A stretch of 64,000 nt of DNA, from the NCBI RefSeq assembly GCF_016902535.1, contig NZ_JACSNY010000002.1:186001-250000 (forward strand). Direction: 5' to 3'. Made by a program: the position numbers and the translations under genes. The notes beneath the pieces are model-generated. The model made no database searches, was not told the DNA's origin, and worked only from the letters and a program-made list of their open reading frames with translations. Shown piece by piece: positions 22,100-28,922 of the stretch (positions are counted from its first letter, which is position 1; each line of letters begins with the position of its first letter). Source of the stretch: Anaerotignum lactatifermentans (GTDB lineage: Bacteria > Bacillota > Clostridia > Lachnospirales > Anaerotignaceae).

Positions 22100-23926
22100 T
22101 CACCCCGTCATTACATCCTTCAGCTCTGCCATTGTCTGTATCCTTCCTCCGCATAGCTCCGGCAGATTTGCCCGGACAAGCGCTTCCGCAAACGGCGGCG
22201 GTACAGCATTTCCGCATCTGGCTACCTGCTTTGTCTTGGGGTACATCTTCCCGGTATAGTCCCGGTCGATTATATAATCGTCCGGAAACCCGTTGGCCCG
22301 GTACAGTTCCCTCGGCACCAGCATACGTAACCCAATGTCCGCCATGAAATAGGACGCTCCGTTGATTTCAAACAGAATCACATCCTCCGGCCCCAGATTA
22401 TACCCGCAATATGTATTCAGCAGCTCCCGGATTTCCGGCCAGTGCCGCAGATCCGCGCCCGGCTCCGCCTTTTCTATCCGGGTAATTACCACGCCAAAAT
22501 GCCCGCCTCCAGCAGTGATGGTCTGTACCGGGTCTGCCATGGGGCTGCCCAGGTTCGTCCCTTTCATTTTCGTTAAATTTACAGCGACAATCCCTTCTCG
22601 GTCCTTTGCTGTGACTGTGTGCAGTGGTTCGTGGATGCTCTGGCCGTGCTGGTCGTTGCCGTAGTATTTAATTAGGCTGGCCGCTGTCAATCCGTAACGA
22701 TTGGCGGCGTCAATGGTCATGATCGGCTCTTCTACGCTTTGCCCTCTTACCTTTTCCGACTGTTCTGTGTGGTATTGGATCAGGGAAGGGGCAACAATAC
22801 ATTCCTCCGCTTTGGAAACTTGGGTGTGCGTTGGCTCTGTGATCTTCCGTCCCCGATCTCCTTTTGCTCCAGTCTGGCCGATTGCCGTAAGCGTTGGAGA
22901 TATCATCATCTGATGGCCGCCTGCTCCGCTGCTGGTAATGGTATTTACCGGCTCCGTGATTCCCGTCCCGGTCGCATTCTCGTTATTGTGCATAGTCAGC
23001 GGCGCCACAACCGGGGAAACAATGCCATACCCATGCTTTGCTGTGATTGTCTGAATAGGCTCTTTTATCCTCTGGCCTCGGAACTTCCCCGCATGATTGA
23101 CCTGAACTAAAAATGGTTCTAGGTTCTTTATGACGAATTTGTCCACGCCCCGTGCCACCCGGCGCATAGTGTTGGGCCGAAGAGGCCGCTGAGCGGAAAT
23201 ACCGTATTTCTCCCGGATCTCTTCTTTCGTGTCAAATATGGATGGACATGGAAGAGACCAGTCTAAGATCTCCGCCGCACTTCTCCAAGGCTTTTTTCTG
23301 CCTTCTTTCACTTCTTCGCTGGCCGCCGGCGCGTGTGTCGGCTCCGGCCATACAATGGGCCGTCCGTCACATCTTGCCACCAGAAAGAATCTTTTTCTTG
23401 TGGTAGGCGCGCCATAATCCGCCGCCACCAGTTCCCTGTGTTCTATGCAGTACCCAAGGCTTTCCAGCTGTTCTTTCCATTTCCGGAAGGTTTCTCCGGA
23501 TCTGCTTTTCATTGGTTTCCCCTTTTTGACAGGCCCCCAGGTTTGAAATTCCTCCACGTTCTCCAAAATAATCACCCTGGGTCTGACTGTACCGGCCCAT
23601 TTTAGCACAATCCACGCCAGCCCACGGATGTTCTTATCCACCGGCTTTCCGCCCTTTGCTTTGGAAAAATGCTTGCAGTCCGGCGAAAACCACGCCAGTC
23701 CAACCTTTCTTCCCCTGCAAGCCTTCCTGGGGTCAATGTCCCATACAGATTCACAGTAATGCTCTGTGTATGGGTGATTCGTTCGGTGCATTGCAATGGC
23801 ATCCGGATCATGGTTTATGGCAATATCCACCGGCCGTCCAGTGGCAAGCTCAATGCCAGTAGATGCGCCGCCTCCTCCTGCAAAATTGTCCACGATCAAT
23901 TCTTCTATCAAGTTCAGCTGTTTCAT
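22100..23926 (-). CDS. DNA C5-cytosine methyltransferase with repeated recognition units
   Basis: This 608-residue enzyme methylates cytosine at C5. Motif I is FAGGGGASTG (15-24), the catalytic Cys is C84 in SPDCKHFS, motif VI is ENVEEF (122-127), motif VIII is RKRFFLVAR (178-186) and motif X is CGNAVPPPFA near the end. Between about residues 284 and 480 there are six repeats of the type G..(I/V).EP..TITA....G.V, 32-39 residues apart, in the target-recognition zone. This extra length makes the protein larger than typical enzymes of about 400 residues. It is an orphan next to the Dam-like enzyme, and multi-specific protection is likely. Confidence 0.9.
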   Translation of the reverse strand: MKQLNLIEELIVDNFAGGGGASTGIELATGRPVDIAINHDPDAIAMHRTNHPYTEHYCESVWDIDPRKACRGRKVGLAWFSPDCKHFSKAKGGKPVDKNIRGLAWIVLKWAGTVRPRVIILENVEEFQTWGPVKKGKPMKSRSGETFRKWKEQLESLGYCIEHRELVAADYGAPTTRKRFFLVARCDGRPIVWPEPTHAPAASEEVKEGRKKPWRSAAEILDWSLPCPSIFDTKEEIREKYGISAQRPLRPNTMRRVARGVDKFVIKNLEPFLVQVNHAGKFRGQRIKEPIQTITAKHGYGIVSPVVAPLTMHNNENATGTGITEPVNTITSSGAGGHQMMISPTLTAIGQTGAKGDRGRKITEPTHTQVSKAEECIVAPSLIQYHTEQSEKVRGQSVEEPIMTIDAANRYGLTAASLIKYYGNDQHGQSIHEPLHTVTAKDREGIVAVNLTKMKGTNLGSPMADPVQTITAGGGHFGVVITRIEKAEPGADLRHWPEIRELLNTYCGYNLGPEDVILFEINGASYFMADIGLRMLVPRELYRANGFPDDYIIDRDYTGKMYPKTKQVARCGNAVPPPFAEALVRANLPELCGGRIQTMAELKDVMTG

Positions 23927-23937
23927 TCATTCACCCC

Positions 23938-24333
23938 CTAAAACGGCAGATCATCCTCCTCAATGTCCTCACTGATAGGGTAAAACCCATCCTGCCCTTC
24001 GGAACTGCTTTCTTTTTTGCCTCCACAGAAATAATGTTCTTCCACAACAATATCTGTATTTCTTCGTTTATTCCCGTCCTTGTCTGTCCAGTTATTTACC
24101 TGAAGCCTCCCTGTTATGGCGATCTGTTGTCCTTTTTTTAGATATTTTTCCGCAAACTCTCCGGTTTTTCCAAAGGCAACGCAGTTGATGAAATCCGCCT
24201 CCGCCTGTCCGTTTACTTTGTACTTTCGATTTACAGCCAATGTGTATCTTGCTACTGCCACAGGCTTTTCACCTTCGGTATAACGGACCTCCGGGTCCTT
24301 TGTCAGCCTGCCCAGCAATACCACTTTATTCAA
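23938..24333 (-). CDS. ssb: Single-stranded DNA-binding protein
   Basis: This 131-residue OB-fold protein coats single-stranded DNA in replication and recombination. NKVVLLGRLTKDPEVRYTEGEKPVA and DFINCVAFGKTGEFAEKYLKKGQQIAITGRLQ are the family signature, and the acidic tip EDDLPF is the partner-binding tail. The start is a TTG at 24333, with AGAGGAGG eight bases upstream, that overlaps the previous stop (TTGA). The frame continues upstream, but that part overlaps the Cys-rich gene and does not look like SSB. Confidence 0.93.
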   Translation of the reverse strand: MNKVVLLGRLTKDPEVRYTEGEKPVAVARYTLAVNRKYKVNGQAEADFINCVAFGKTGEFAEKYLKKGQQIAITGRLQVNNWTDKDGNKRRNTDIVVEEHYFCGGKKESSSEGQDGFYPISEDIEEDDLPF

Positions 24334-24539
24334 ATCCGCTTCCTCCTCTGCCCCTGACGGATGGCATACCGCTTCCTTGCGTCCGCTTCCCATCCCTCCA
24401 GCATTTTTTCTTTTTTCTCCCGCCGCTCCAGCCGCCGCTGGTCCTTCCAGCCCCGATACCTTCCGCAGCTGACATGGCATCCCGGATAGCGGTCAGCGGC
24501 ACAGCCCATACATGGGCAGATATTACTTCCCTCTGTCAT
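24330..24539 (-). CDS. Small Cys-rich (zinc-knuckle-like) phage protein A
   Basis: This protein of about 69 residues has ICPCMGCAADRYPGCHVSC followed by a basic helix (GRYRGWKDQRRLERREKKEK). The pattern C-x2-C-x6/7-CH-x2-C-x3-Y plus Trp is shared with the protein encoded at 26201-26464, so the two are probably paralogues. They could bind zinc and nucleic acid. The start is at ATG 24539, with a weak site; ATG 24551 is the alternative. It overlaps the preceding gene by 17 bases and the SSB start by four. Confidence 0.65.
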   Translation of the reverse strand: MTEGSNICPCMGCAADRYPGCHVSCGRYRGWKDQRRLERREKKEKMLEGWEADARKRYAIRQGQRRKRI

Positions 24540-24735
24540 CCTTTTGCTCAATCATTTCTTTTTCCGCACGATATTGATCTAAATAATCAGCTGCTTTTGC
24601 AAATACATCTTCTTTGATCAAATCTAAATTTATATCTGCGCATAAATCAACAAACTGGCAGCTATTGCAGTTTCCACATAGTCGGCATTTTTGGACCTTT
24701 GCCAAATACCGTAAAATCCGAATAATTTTATCCAT
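24523..24735 (-). CDS. Small Cys-rich phage protein B
   Basis: This 70-residue protein has five Cys in a short stretch (KCRLCGNCNSCQFVDLC), which could hold zinc or an iron-sulfur cluster. A helical acidic C-terminal half with Asp/Glu/Lys follows. ATG 24735 overlaps the end of the PP-loop gene by eight bases, so it is translated together with it. A partner or electron-transfer role for the PP-loop enzyme is conceivable but not shown. No family is recognised. Confidence 0.6.
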   Translation of the reverse strand: MDKIIRILRYLAKVQKCRLCGNCNSCQFVDLCADINLDLIKEDVFAKAADYLDQYRAEKEMIEQKDDRGK

Positions 24736-25828
24736 CCAAAACATCTCCAATCTTTATCTGTACTCCCTCCGGGATGTATTCATCTTTCCACGCTACCCCA
24801 ATATAGTCCAGCACATGACCCCAGCCCATATCGTACATCCAGAAATTCCATTCTTTTTCATTCCGTTCTCTAAGAAGGTCAAATCTATGTGGTCTTTTTT
24901 CCATATGTATTCCAAATCCACACATACTGCATCCTGTGCGTTGTGCTTTAGTAGTGTACAGGGTTCCATCCGGCTTCCTTTCAATTTTTCCGTATATTTC
25001 AGGCACAGGAACATCCAGGTCTAATGCAATCTGTAATAAATCTTGTCTATTGAATATGGCAAATGGAGCTGAACGAATTGTGCTTTTCCCAAAATAATTA
25101 CATCCGTTGATTTTTAAACTCTTTGCCCTTCTTCCACCTTCTGACGCCATCAATCCCAAATAAGGAACGCTGTTATGCTCTTTCGCCCAGTCCTCACATG
25201 GCTTTTCTTTTAGGTAATAGCAACATTTGGAGGATACCTTAAAATCAGGCATACCATAGGCAACGCCCTCCGTATCGTTTTCGTAGCCGCCAAACTTTTC
25301 AAGCCATTTTTGACTGAGTTTCATTCTGCTATTTTTCTGGAATCCTCCATATTCCCCGGTTTCTCCTGTCATGATGGCGTGTCTTACGGTTTTGTTTTTT
25401 TCAGACGGGTTTTGCAATAGTTCGATTTTAGAGGCCGTTTCCTTGGAGATTACTGGAAAACCAAATTCTTTGATAATGTCCACCTTTGTCCATCTGGTTC
25501 CATCCTTTTTCTTTGTGCTCTGCAATCTCTCTATCCCTAAATTCTTGTGTACCGCCTGTATGCTGCTGTCCTCCAAATAAGAAACACTGATCCCAGGAAC
25601 ATAAATCCCTATGTTCTGTAAAAAAAGAAATAATGTAATACTGTCCAATCCGCCTACTGATACATGGCAGTTTAATCCTCTGGCCGCACATTCATTGTAA
25701 AATTCCCATGCTCTGATTTCCGCGTATTTCACTTTGAAATCAAAGTCCATATTCATTTTCACATTGAAATCTGCCATTTTTCTCTTAGCGCCAACTCGCT
25801 CCATACGTTCTAATACATTTTCTTTCAT
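24728..25828 (-). CDS. PP-loop ATPase, PAPS reductase-like
   Basis: This 366-residue protein has a PP-loop variant SVGGLDS (near residue 57) in a Rossmann-like layout as in PAPS reductase and tRNA-thiolation enzymes. There are several Cys groups (KCCYYLKEKPC near 205 and RTGCSMCGFG near 298), possibly an iron-sulfur site. Phage members of this family are common but their substrate is unproven. DNA phosphorothioation, base thiolation and sulfur assimilation have been suggested. It is flanked by Cys-rich small proteins and is close to two DNA methyltransferases, which favours nucleic-acid modification. ATG 25828 follows AGGTGA. Confidence 0.75.
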   Translation of the reverse strand: MKENVLERMERVGAKRKMADFNVKMNMDFDFKVKYAEIRAWEFYNECAARGLNCHVSVGGLDSITLFLFLQNIGIYVPGISVSYLEDSSIQAVHKNLGIERLQSTKKKDGTRWTKVDIIKEFGFPVISKETASKIELLQNPSEKNKTVRHAIMTGETGEYGGFQKNSRMKLSQKWLEKFGGYENDTEGVAYGMPDFKVSSKCCYYLKEKPCEDWAKEHNSVPYLGLMASEGGRRAKSLKINGCNYFGKSTIRSAPFAIFNRQDLLQIALDLDVPVPEIYGKIERKPDGTLYTTKAQRTGCSMCGFGIHMEKRPHRFDLLRERNEKEWNFWMYDMGWGHVLDYIGVAWKDEYIPEGVQIKIGDVLDG

Positions 25829-25851
25829 TCTGTGTCACCTTTTTCCTCACC

Positions 25852-25923
25852 TCAAAACGGCAGTTTCCTTTTCCAGATCCAGCACATCAAATCAATCCAC
25901 GCCCGGTATAGAAATCCTTTCAT
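25852..25923 (-). CDS. Possible 23-aa hydrophobic peptide
   Basis: The ATG at 25923 overlaps the previous stop (ATGA), and the frame encodes 23 residues (MKGFLYRAWIDLMCWIWKRK plus LPF) rich in Trp and hydrophobic residues with basic ends. AAGGGA sits just upstream. Coupled overlap and amphipathic character suggest a real peptide, but the length gives little statistical support. Confidence 0.4.
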   Translation of the reverse strand: MKGFLYRAWIDLMCWIWKRKLPF

Positions 25924-26204
25924 TTTCCCTTGCACTCCATAGCGCAGGCAAGATACCCGATTCCGTCCAGAAAATTATCATCCTTTTCACTGGCTGTCAT
26001 TCTGCCGATCTTAAATAACGCCATCATAATTCCTACATCCTCACCGGTAATTTCCAGATAGCTGTCATATTGCAGTTTTCCATGAAGATAAGTATTCCAG
26101 AAATCGGCAATAATCTTAAAATTATTCTCCGGCTCTCCATATTCGTTGTTTTTGTCATAGCAAATGATCTTTTTTACCGCTTCCAAAATTTCTTCTCTGC
26201 TCAT
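25920..26204 (-). CDS. DUF6378-like phage protein
   Basis: This 94-residue protein begins MSREEILEAVKKIICYDKNNEYGEPENNF and continues with IADFWNTYL and ITGEDVGIMMALFKIGRM. This pattern (YG.PE.NF..IA..W..YL, D...MM..LKI.R) matches a widespread small phage family of unknown function, annotated as DUF6378 as far as I recall. ATG 26204 follows GAGGAACAG and overlaps the preceding stop. Reading further upstream runs through another gene's frame and is not accepted. Confidence 0.75.
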   Translation of the reverse strand: MSREEILEAVKKIICYDKNNEYGEPENNFKIIADFWNTYLHGKLQYDSYLEITGEDVGIMMALFKIGRMTASEKDDNFLDGIGYLACAMECKGK

Positions 26205-26464
26205 TTTCTGTTCCTCGCTTTCGTTAATTGAAATCCTCTGGTGGGCTGGCACCCTGCATGGAGAAAATAATTCATAACTTCTTGCCGCCTTCCCCTGGCT
26301 TCCAGCTCCGGCCGGTTTATCTCTGCTTGTTTCTTCCTCTGCTCGTCTAACCACAGCCGATATTCCTTGTAGGCGCCGCATCCGGCGTGGCAGTTCTCTT
26401 GCCGCAGCTGGCACTTGTAACAGGGCGTTTTCACAAATAATTCCTCCCGATAATATCCATCCAT
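26201..26464 (-). CDS. Small Cys-rich (zinc-knuckle-like) phage protein C
   Basis: This 87-residue protein has TPCYKCQLRQENCHAGCGAYKEYRLW followed by a basic, charged helix (DEQRKKQAEINRPELEARGRRQ). Spacing of Cys and His is close to that of the protein at 24330-24539, so they seem to be paralogues within one operon. The start at 26464 lies 34 bases inside the previous gene. A zinc-bound nucleic-acid or protein-binding role is inferred. No enzyme motif is visible. Confidence 0.65.
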   Translation of the reverse strand: MDGYYREELFVKTPCYKCQLRQENCHAGCGAYKEYRLWLDEQRKKQAEINRPELEARGRRQEVMNYFLHAGCQPTRGFQLTKARNRK

Positions 26465-26781
26465 TCCTGCCGGCTGTGATTTTCCTCAAATTTCCGCTGG
26501 CAGACCTGCTTCAGTTCCAGATCCAGACCTTTCCCCGGATGTGCGTGCAGGCCGCCCAGCCCGGCAATATGTACCCGATCTGCCAGATATACCCAGAATC
26601 CGTGCCGGTCAGAGATATCCCGCATCCCTTCTCCGTAGAAAATATGGTGCTTGTGAAGATCCTCCACTTCGCCGGTCACATAGCACTCCTTTGTTTTTCC
26701 CTGCAAAATACTGGTAGTTCTCCCTTTCCATACTTCTCTTCTTTTCTTGTATTTCTTTTTCGGAAACATTAAGCCGTCCAT
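26431..26781 (-). CDS. HNH-like nuclease, phage recombination/repair
   Basis: This 116-residue basic protein has CYVTGEVEDLHKHHIFYG, a His-His pair after a Cys-containing strand, then GLHAHPGKGLDLELKQVCQRKFEENH. This arrangement resembles the treble-clef HNH domain of small phage nucleases of the DUF968/NinX-like sort. The possible metal ligands are Cys33, His44 and later His residues. Such proteins are thought to process recombination intermediates. A terminator lies just upstream at 26794-26822, so this gene may need its own promoter or antitermination. Confidence 0.6.
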   Translation of the reverse strand: MDGLMFPKKKYKKRREVWKGRTTSILQGKTKECYVTGEVEDLHKHHIFYGEGMRDISDRHGFWVYLADRVHIAGLGGLHAHPGKGLDLELKQVCQRKFEENHSRQEWMDIIGRNYL

Positions 26782-26793
26782 AAAATCCCTCCT

Positions 26794-26822
26794 AAAGAAA
26801 AAAGCCGTGATTCCTCACGGCT
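26794..26822 (-). terminator. Intra-operon terminator in the early region
   Basis: On the minus strand the stem AGCCGTGA/TCACGGCT (26803-26810 with 26815-26822) has a four-base loop and is followed by a T-rich run (complement of 26794-26802). It overlaps the stop of the small membrane protein gene. It would split the early operon into a proximal and a distal part, and the distal part could depend on antitermination. Confidence 0.75.
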
Positions 26823-26967
26823 CCCATTTCTTTGCCGCTTCTTTTTTGATAGTGTCTCTGTAAAAGGATACTCTTTCCTTTGATACAGAAAGCTCGTCCA
26901 GCAGCCAGTAACAAGCTGCCGACAATATCATAATGATGATTAAGGCAAATACAATGTAGATATTCAT
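26815..26967 (-). CDS. Small membrane protein, 50 aa
   Basis: This 50-residue product starts MNIYIVFALIIIMILSAACY, a single membrane helix, followed by a charged cytoplasmic helix (DELSVSKERVSFYRDTIKKEAAKKWEP). The ATG at 26967 overlaps the preceding stop (ATGA), with GGAG upstream. A longer frame on this strand (26792-27196) has no ribosome site and an unnatural composition. It might be a superinfection-exclusion peptide or a phage membrane anchor. Function is unknown. Confidence 0.6.
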   Translation of the reverse strand: MNIYIVFALIIIMILSAACYWLLDELSVSKERVSFYRDTIKKEAAKKWEP

Positions 26968-27254
26968 TTGATTTCAACTCCTTCGCCGCAGTTTTGCAAA
27001 CTGCCTTTCGATAAAAGTCTGTATTGCAGCGCTTCTTTGTAATTGTGAGTGTCCCATAAAACGATAAAGTGATGTTTCCACATCCCCCATACAACGCCTT
27101 TTCGCTGTATGATTCGTCCCGGTCGGTTGGGCTTGTCCACTGTTTTTCGGCGATAGATGATCTTTCGCCCAATGTCCATTCCCATTTTCTCCGCATCTTC
27201 CTTGGAAATATTTGCCCCCGCGTTGACGCGGAGGCTTGTCTCTCTTCTTATCAC
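26964..27254 (-). CDS. Hypothetical early phage protein, 96 aa
   Basis: This 96-residue basic protein has a strand-rich core: RPGRIIQRKGVVWGMWKHHFIVLWDTHNYKEALQYRLL. It starts at a GTG (27254) that overlaps the previous stop (GTGA), with AGGTGA seven bases upstream. The second half looks like a small SH3- or OB-like barrel, so a nucleic-acid-binding role is possible. No family is recognised. Confidence 0.6.
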   Translation of the reverse strand: MIRRETSLRVNAGANISKEDAEKMGMDIGRKIIYRRKTVDKPNRPGRIIQRKGVVWGMWKHHFIVLWDTHNYKEALQYRLLSKGSLQNCGEGVEIK

Positions 27255-27961
27255 AGTAAAATCACCTTTTTTTGTTCGATTTCTTCGGAAAGTTTCGATT
27301 CAAAATACTCTTTGATGCTTGTTCTTGCGTCCGATTTCCACAGATCGCCGCTTGCTTCAAACAATGCACAGGAACCGCCATCTCTCATGCGGAATACAAA
27401 TTTGCTTTCTGGTTGCTCGATTTCCAGGAATGTCCGGTACGGGCGCAAAGAAACAGGATTCGGTACTCTTGCGTCACCAACAGCGGCAATTCCGGTACGG
27501 ATCGTCACCATTTGACTGACGCCATCATCCCCCAGCTGTCTTACATTTTCGTCCCGCAGATTGCCTACCACTTTTAAAACAGAATCCAGATCGTCCGTAT
27601 GATGGAAGTTCGTCTGCAAATTGATGATAAATGATTCTGTGTCCATAAAACGGCCAAAAGGAAAAACCACTCTATCAGATTTTGCTGTCATAAAATGATC
27701 TCTTGACTGCCAGCAATCACAAATTGGGCCGAAAAGAGAAACCTTGTTATAATCCTCAATATGGAGGAGATATGGCAGATGTTTATTTTCATCTACATTT
27801 TTGATGTAATATACAATGCTTTCCAGACTGTTTACATCTAAAGAAGAAACCCTCGGATCTTTTACGGGATACAACTGCTTTGAACTGTATTCCCTACCGT
27901 CGACCTCAAACATCTGCGCTTTACACTGTTCCAAAAAATAAGCCATTGCATCTTTTAACAT
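27251..27961 (-). CDS. DUF2303/YfdQ-like phage protein
   Basis: This 236-residue protein contains SLESIVYYIKN near residue 46 and a later block NPVSLRPYRTFLEIEQPESKFVFRMRDG...CALFEASGDLWKSDARTSIKEYFES. The pattern (PYRTF.EIEQP.S.F.FR, ALFEA.G..WK..A..SI..Y) is what I recall from the DUF2303/YfdQ family of phage early proteins, whose role is not known. It lies between a replication-terminator-like protein and a small basic protein. The N-terminus may start at the given ATG (27961). The name is tentative. Confidence 0.6.
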   Translation of the reverse strand: MLKDAMAYFLEQCKAQMFEVDGREYSSKQLYPVKDPRVSSLDVNSLESIVYYIKNVDENKHLPYLLHIEDYNKVSLFGPICDCWQSRDHFMTAKSDRVVFPFGRFMDTESFIINLQTNFHHTDDLDSVLKVVGNLRDENVRQLGDDGVSQMVTIRTGIAAVGDARVPNPVSLRPYRTFLEIEQPESKFVFRMRDGGSCALFEASGDLWKSDARTSIKEYFESKLSEEIEQKKVILL

Positions 27962-27964
27962 TCT

Positions 27965-28315
27965 TTATTCCGCCTTTCTGCTCTGAAAATCAATAACGCC
28001 TTCCTCGTGTGTTTCCGGAATTTCCATCTGCCCCCGCATGGCATTTTTCCATTCTTCCGCCAATACGGTATCTCCGTTTGCTTCCACAATCATACGGCTG
28101 CTGATTGCGCGTCTGGGCTGCAGGGCTGTTTTTACGGTTGCCGAAACCTCAACATCCGACCGATCAGCTTCAGATGGCTTGAACACAATTTCCAAGACCA
28201 ATTTTCTGGGCTTTTTCGCTTCTGTGTTGGGATCTACAATATTGGCAAATACCTTTTCTGTAGCTGCTTCCAACTGTTCTGCTACGGCTCCTGCCGCGAA
28301 TTTGTTTAGATCCAT
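27965..28315 (-). CDS. Phage protein of the so-called replication terminator family
   Basis: This 116-residue protein starts MDLNKFAAGAVAEQLEAATEKVFANIVDPNTEAKKPRKLVLEIVFKP. The phrase L..LA.GA.AEQ......V..NI.DPNT..K..RK is typical of a clostridial phage protein often labelled replication terminator protein, although that activity has not been shown to my knowledge. The ATG at 28315 is used because GGAGG lies seven bases upstream; the ATG at 28321 is too close. It is followed at four bases by the DUF2303-like gene, as often seen. Confidence 0.7.
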   Translation of the reverse strand: MDLNKFAAGAVAEQLEAATEKVFANIVDPNTEAKKPRKLVLEIVFKPSEADRSDVEVSATVKTALQPRRAISSRMIVEANGDTVLAEEWKNAMRGQMEIPETHEEGVIDFQSRKAE

Positions 28316-28332
28316 ATACATACCTCCTTAAT

Positions 28333-28416
28333 TTATAAGAAGGGAGAAGGCTTTTGATGTATTGTTCTGGGGGATAGTTGTTGGTACTTTGCCCTCTCCC
28401 GTTCCTGCTTGTCCAT
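28333..28416 (-). CDS. Possible 27-aa peptide
   Basis: An ATG at 28416 opens a 27-codon frame (MDKQERERAKYQQLSPRTIH...). The first half has the charged helical character of small phage proteins, and the frame fills an otherwise empty gap in a dense operon. The ribosome site is weak (CACAGG), and a GGGGC/GCCCC hairpin lies just before it. Support is limited. Confidence 0.3.
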   Translation of the reverse strand: MDKQERERAKYQQLSPRTIHQKPSPFL

Positions 28417-28434
28417 CCTGTGGGGCAAAGCCCC

Positions 28435-28590
28435 TTATTGCGCAGCTTCTTTTTCTTTTTGCCGCTGAAGACTGAGCATTTTTTTCTCATACAGAACATC
28501 TGTAATCTGATGCCGAAGCCGTTCCGCCTCTTCTGGGGTCTTTTCGCAATAGGACACAGTAACGCGGTATTCTTTTTTTTCTCTTGCCAT
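28435..28590 (-). CDS. Small phage protein, 51 aa
   Basis: This 51-residue protein reads MAREKKEYRVTVSYCEKTPE and continues as a charged helix (EEAERLRHQITDVLYEKKML...). The ATG at 28590 has AGGAGGTGTTACAT upstream, an excellent ribosome site. It is one of the first genes of the early minus-strand operon. The N-terminal strand plus one long helix might be a dimerising regulator. No family is recognised. Confidence 0.65.
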   Translation of the reverse strand: MAREKKEYRVTVSYCEKTPEEAERLRHQITDVLYEKKMLSLQRQKEKEAAQ

Positions 28591-28640
28591 ATGTAACACC
28601 TCCTGCATCAGCCTATGTCCTTTCCGGTTTGTCCTATTAC

Positions 28641-28781
28641 TTAGCTGGCCTTTTTGTTGTCCATTTCCTGCCGTGCCAGGAGGCAGCTCGCAGATGTTAA
28701 AATAATGGATTGTGAGTTATTGTCCAGTTTGGAAAATGCTTCTACAAGTTTTTTTGTTTTTTCGTTCATCTCTTCTTTCAT
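28641..28781 (-). CDS. First early-operon protein (46 aa)
   Basis: This 46-residue product begins MKEEMNEKTKKLVEAFSKLDNN and ends as an amphipathic helix (SQSIILTSASCLLARQEM). GGAGGG lies before the ATG at 28781. A longer frame begins inside the operator region and is not accepted. It occupies the cro position opposite the repressor but has no helix-turn-helix. The sequence resembles the C-terminal helical part of some XRE proteins. Controlled by the TTGACA/TATTGT promoter at 28826-28854. Confidence 0.6.
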   Translation of the reverse strand: MKEEMNEKTKKLVEAFSKLDNNSQSIILTSASCLLARQEMDNKKAS

Positions 28782-28800
28782 AAACATCCCTCCTTGCATA

Positions 28801-28902
28801 TTGACTATGTCTACTTTATAACTAAACAATACTAGACTATGTCTATTTTGTCAAGTTATTTTTTTAAAATCTATTGACTTTTTTAGACTTTGTCTATATT
28901 CT
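28801..28902. promoter_or_regulatory. Lysis-lysogeny switch: divergent promoters and three operators
   Basis: Three copies of an imperfect palindrome lie here: TTGACTATGTCTA (28801-28813), TAGACTATGTCTA (28833-28845) and TAGACTTTGTCTA (28884-28896). The minus-strand early promoter is TTGACA (complement of 28849-28854), 17 bases, TATTGT (complement of 28826-28831), with the second operator inside its spacer. The repressor promoter is TTGACT (28874-28879), 17 bases, TATTCT (28897-28902), with the third operator in its spacer. Binding by the XRE repressor would block both. Confidence 0.82.
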
Positions 28903-28922
28903 GAATATAAAGGAGGTGTACC

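Noticed and set aside
22900-23120. Regular repeats that might look like a CRISPR array
   Set aside because: They are degenerate, about 100 bases apart, in frame, and encode the repeated recognition units of the cytosine methyltransferase. No cas genes are present.
26792-27196. 134-codon minus-strand frame
   Set aside because: It overlaps two better frames (26815-26967 and 26964-27254) that have ribosome sites and ATGA/GTGA overlaps with their neighbours, and it runs through the terminator.
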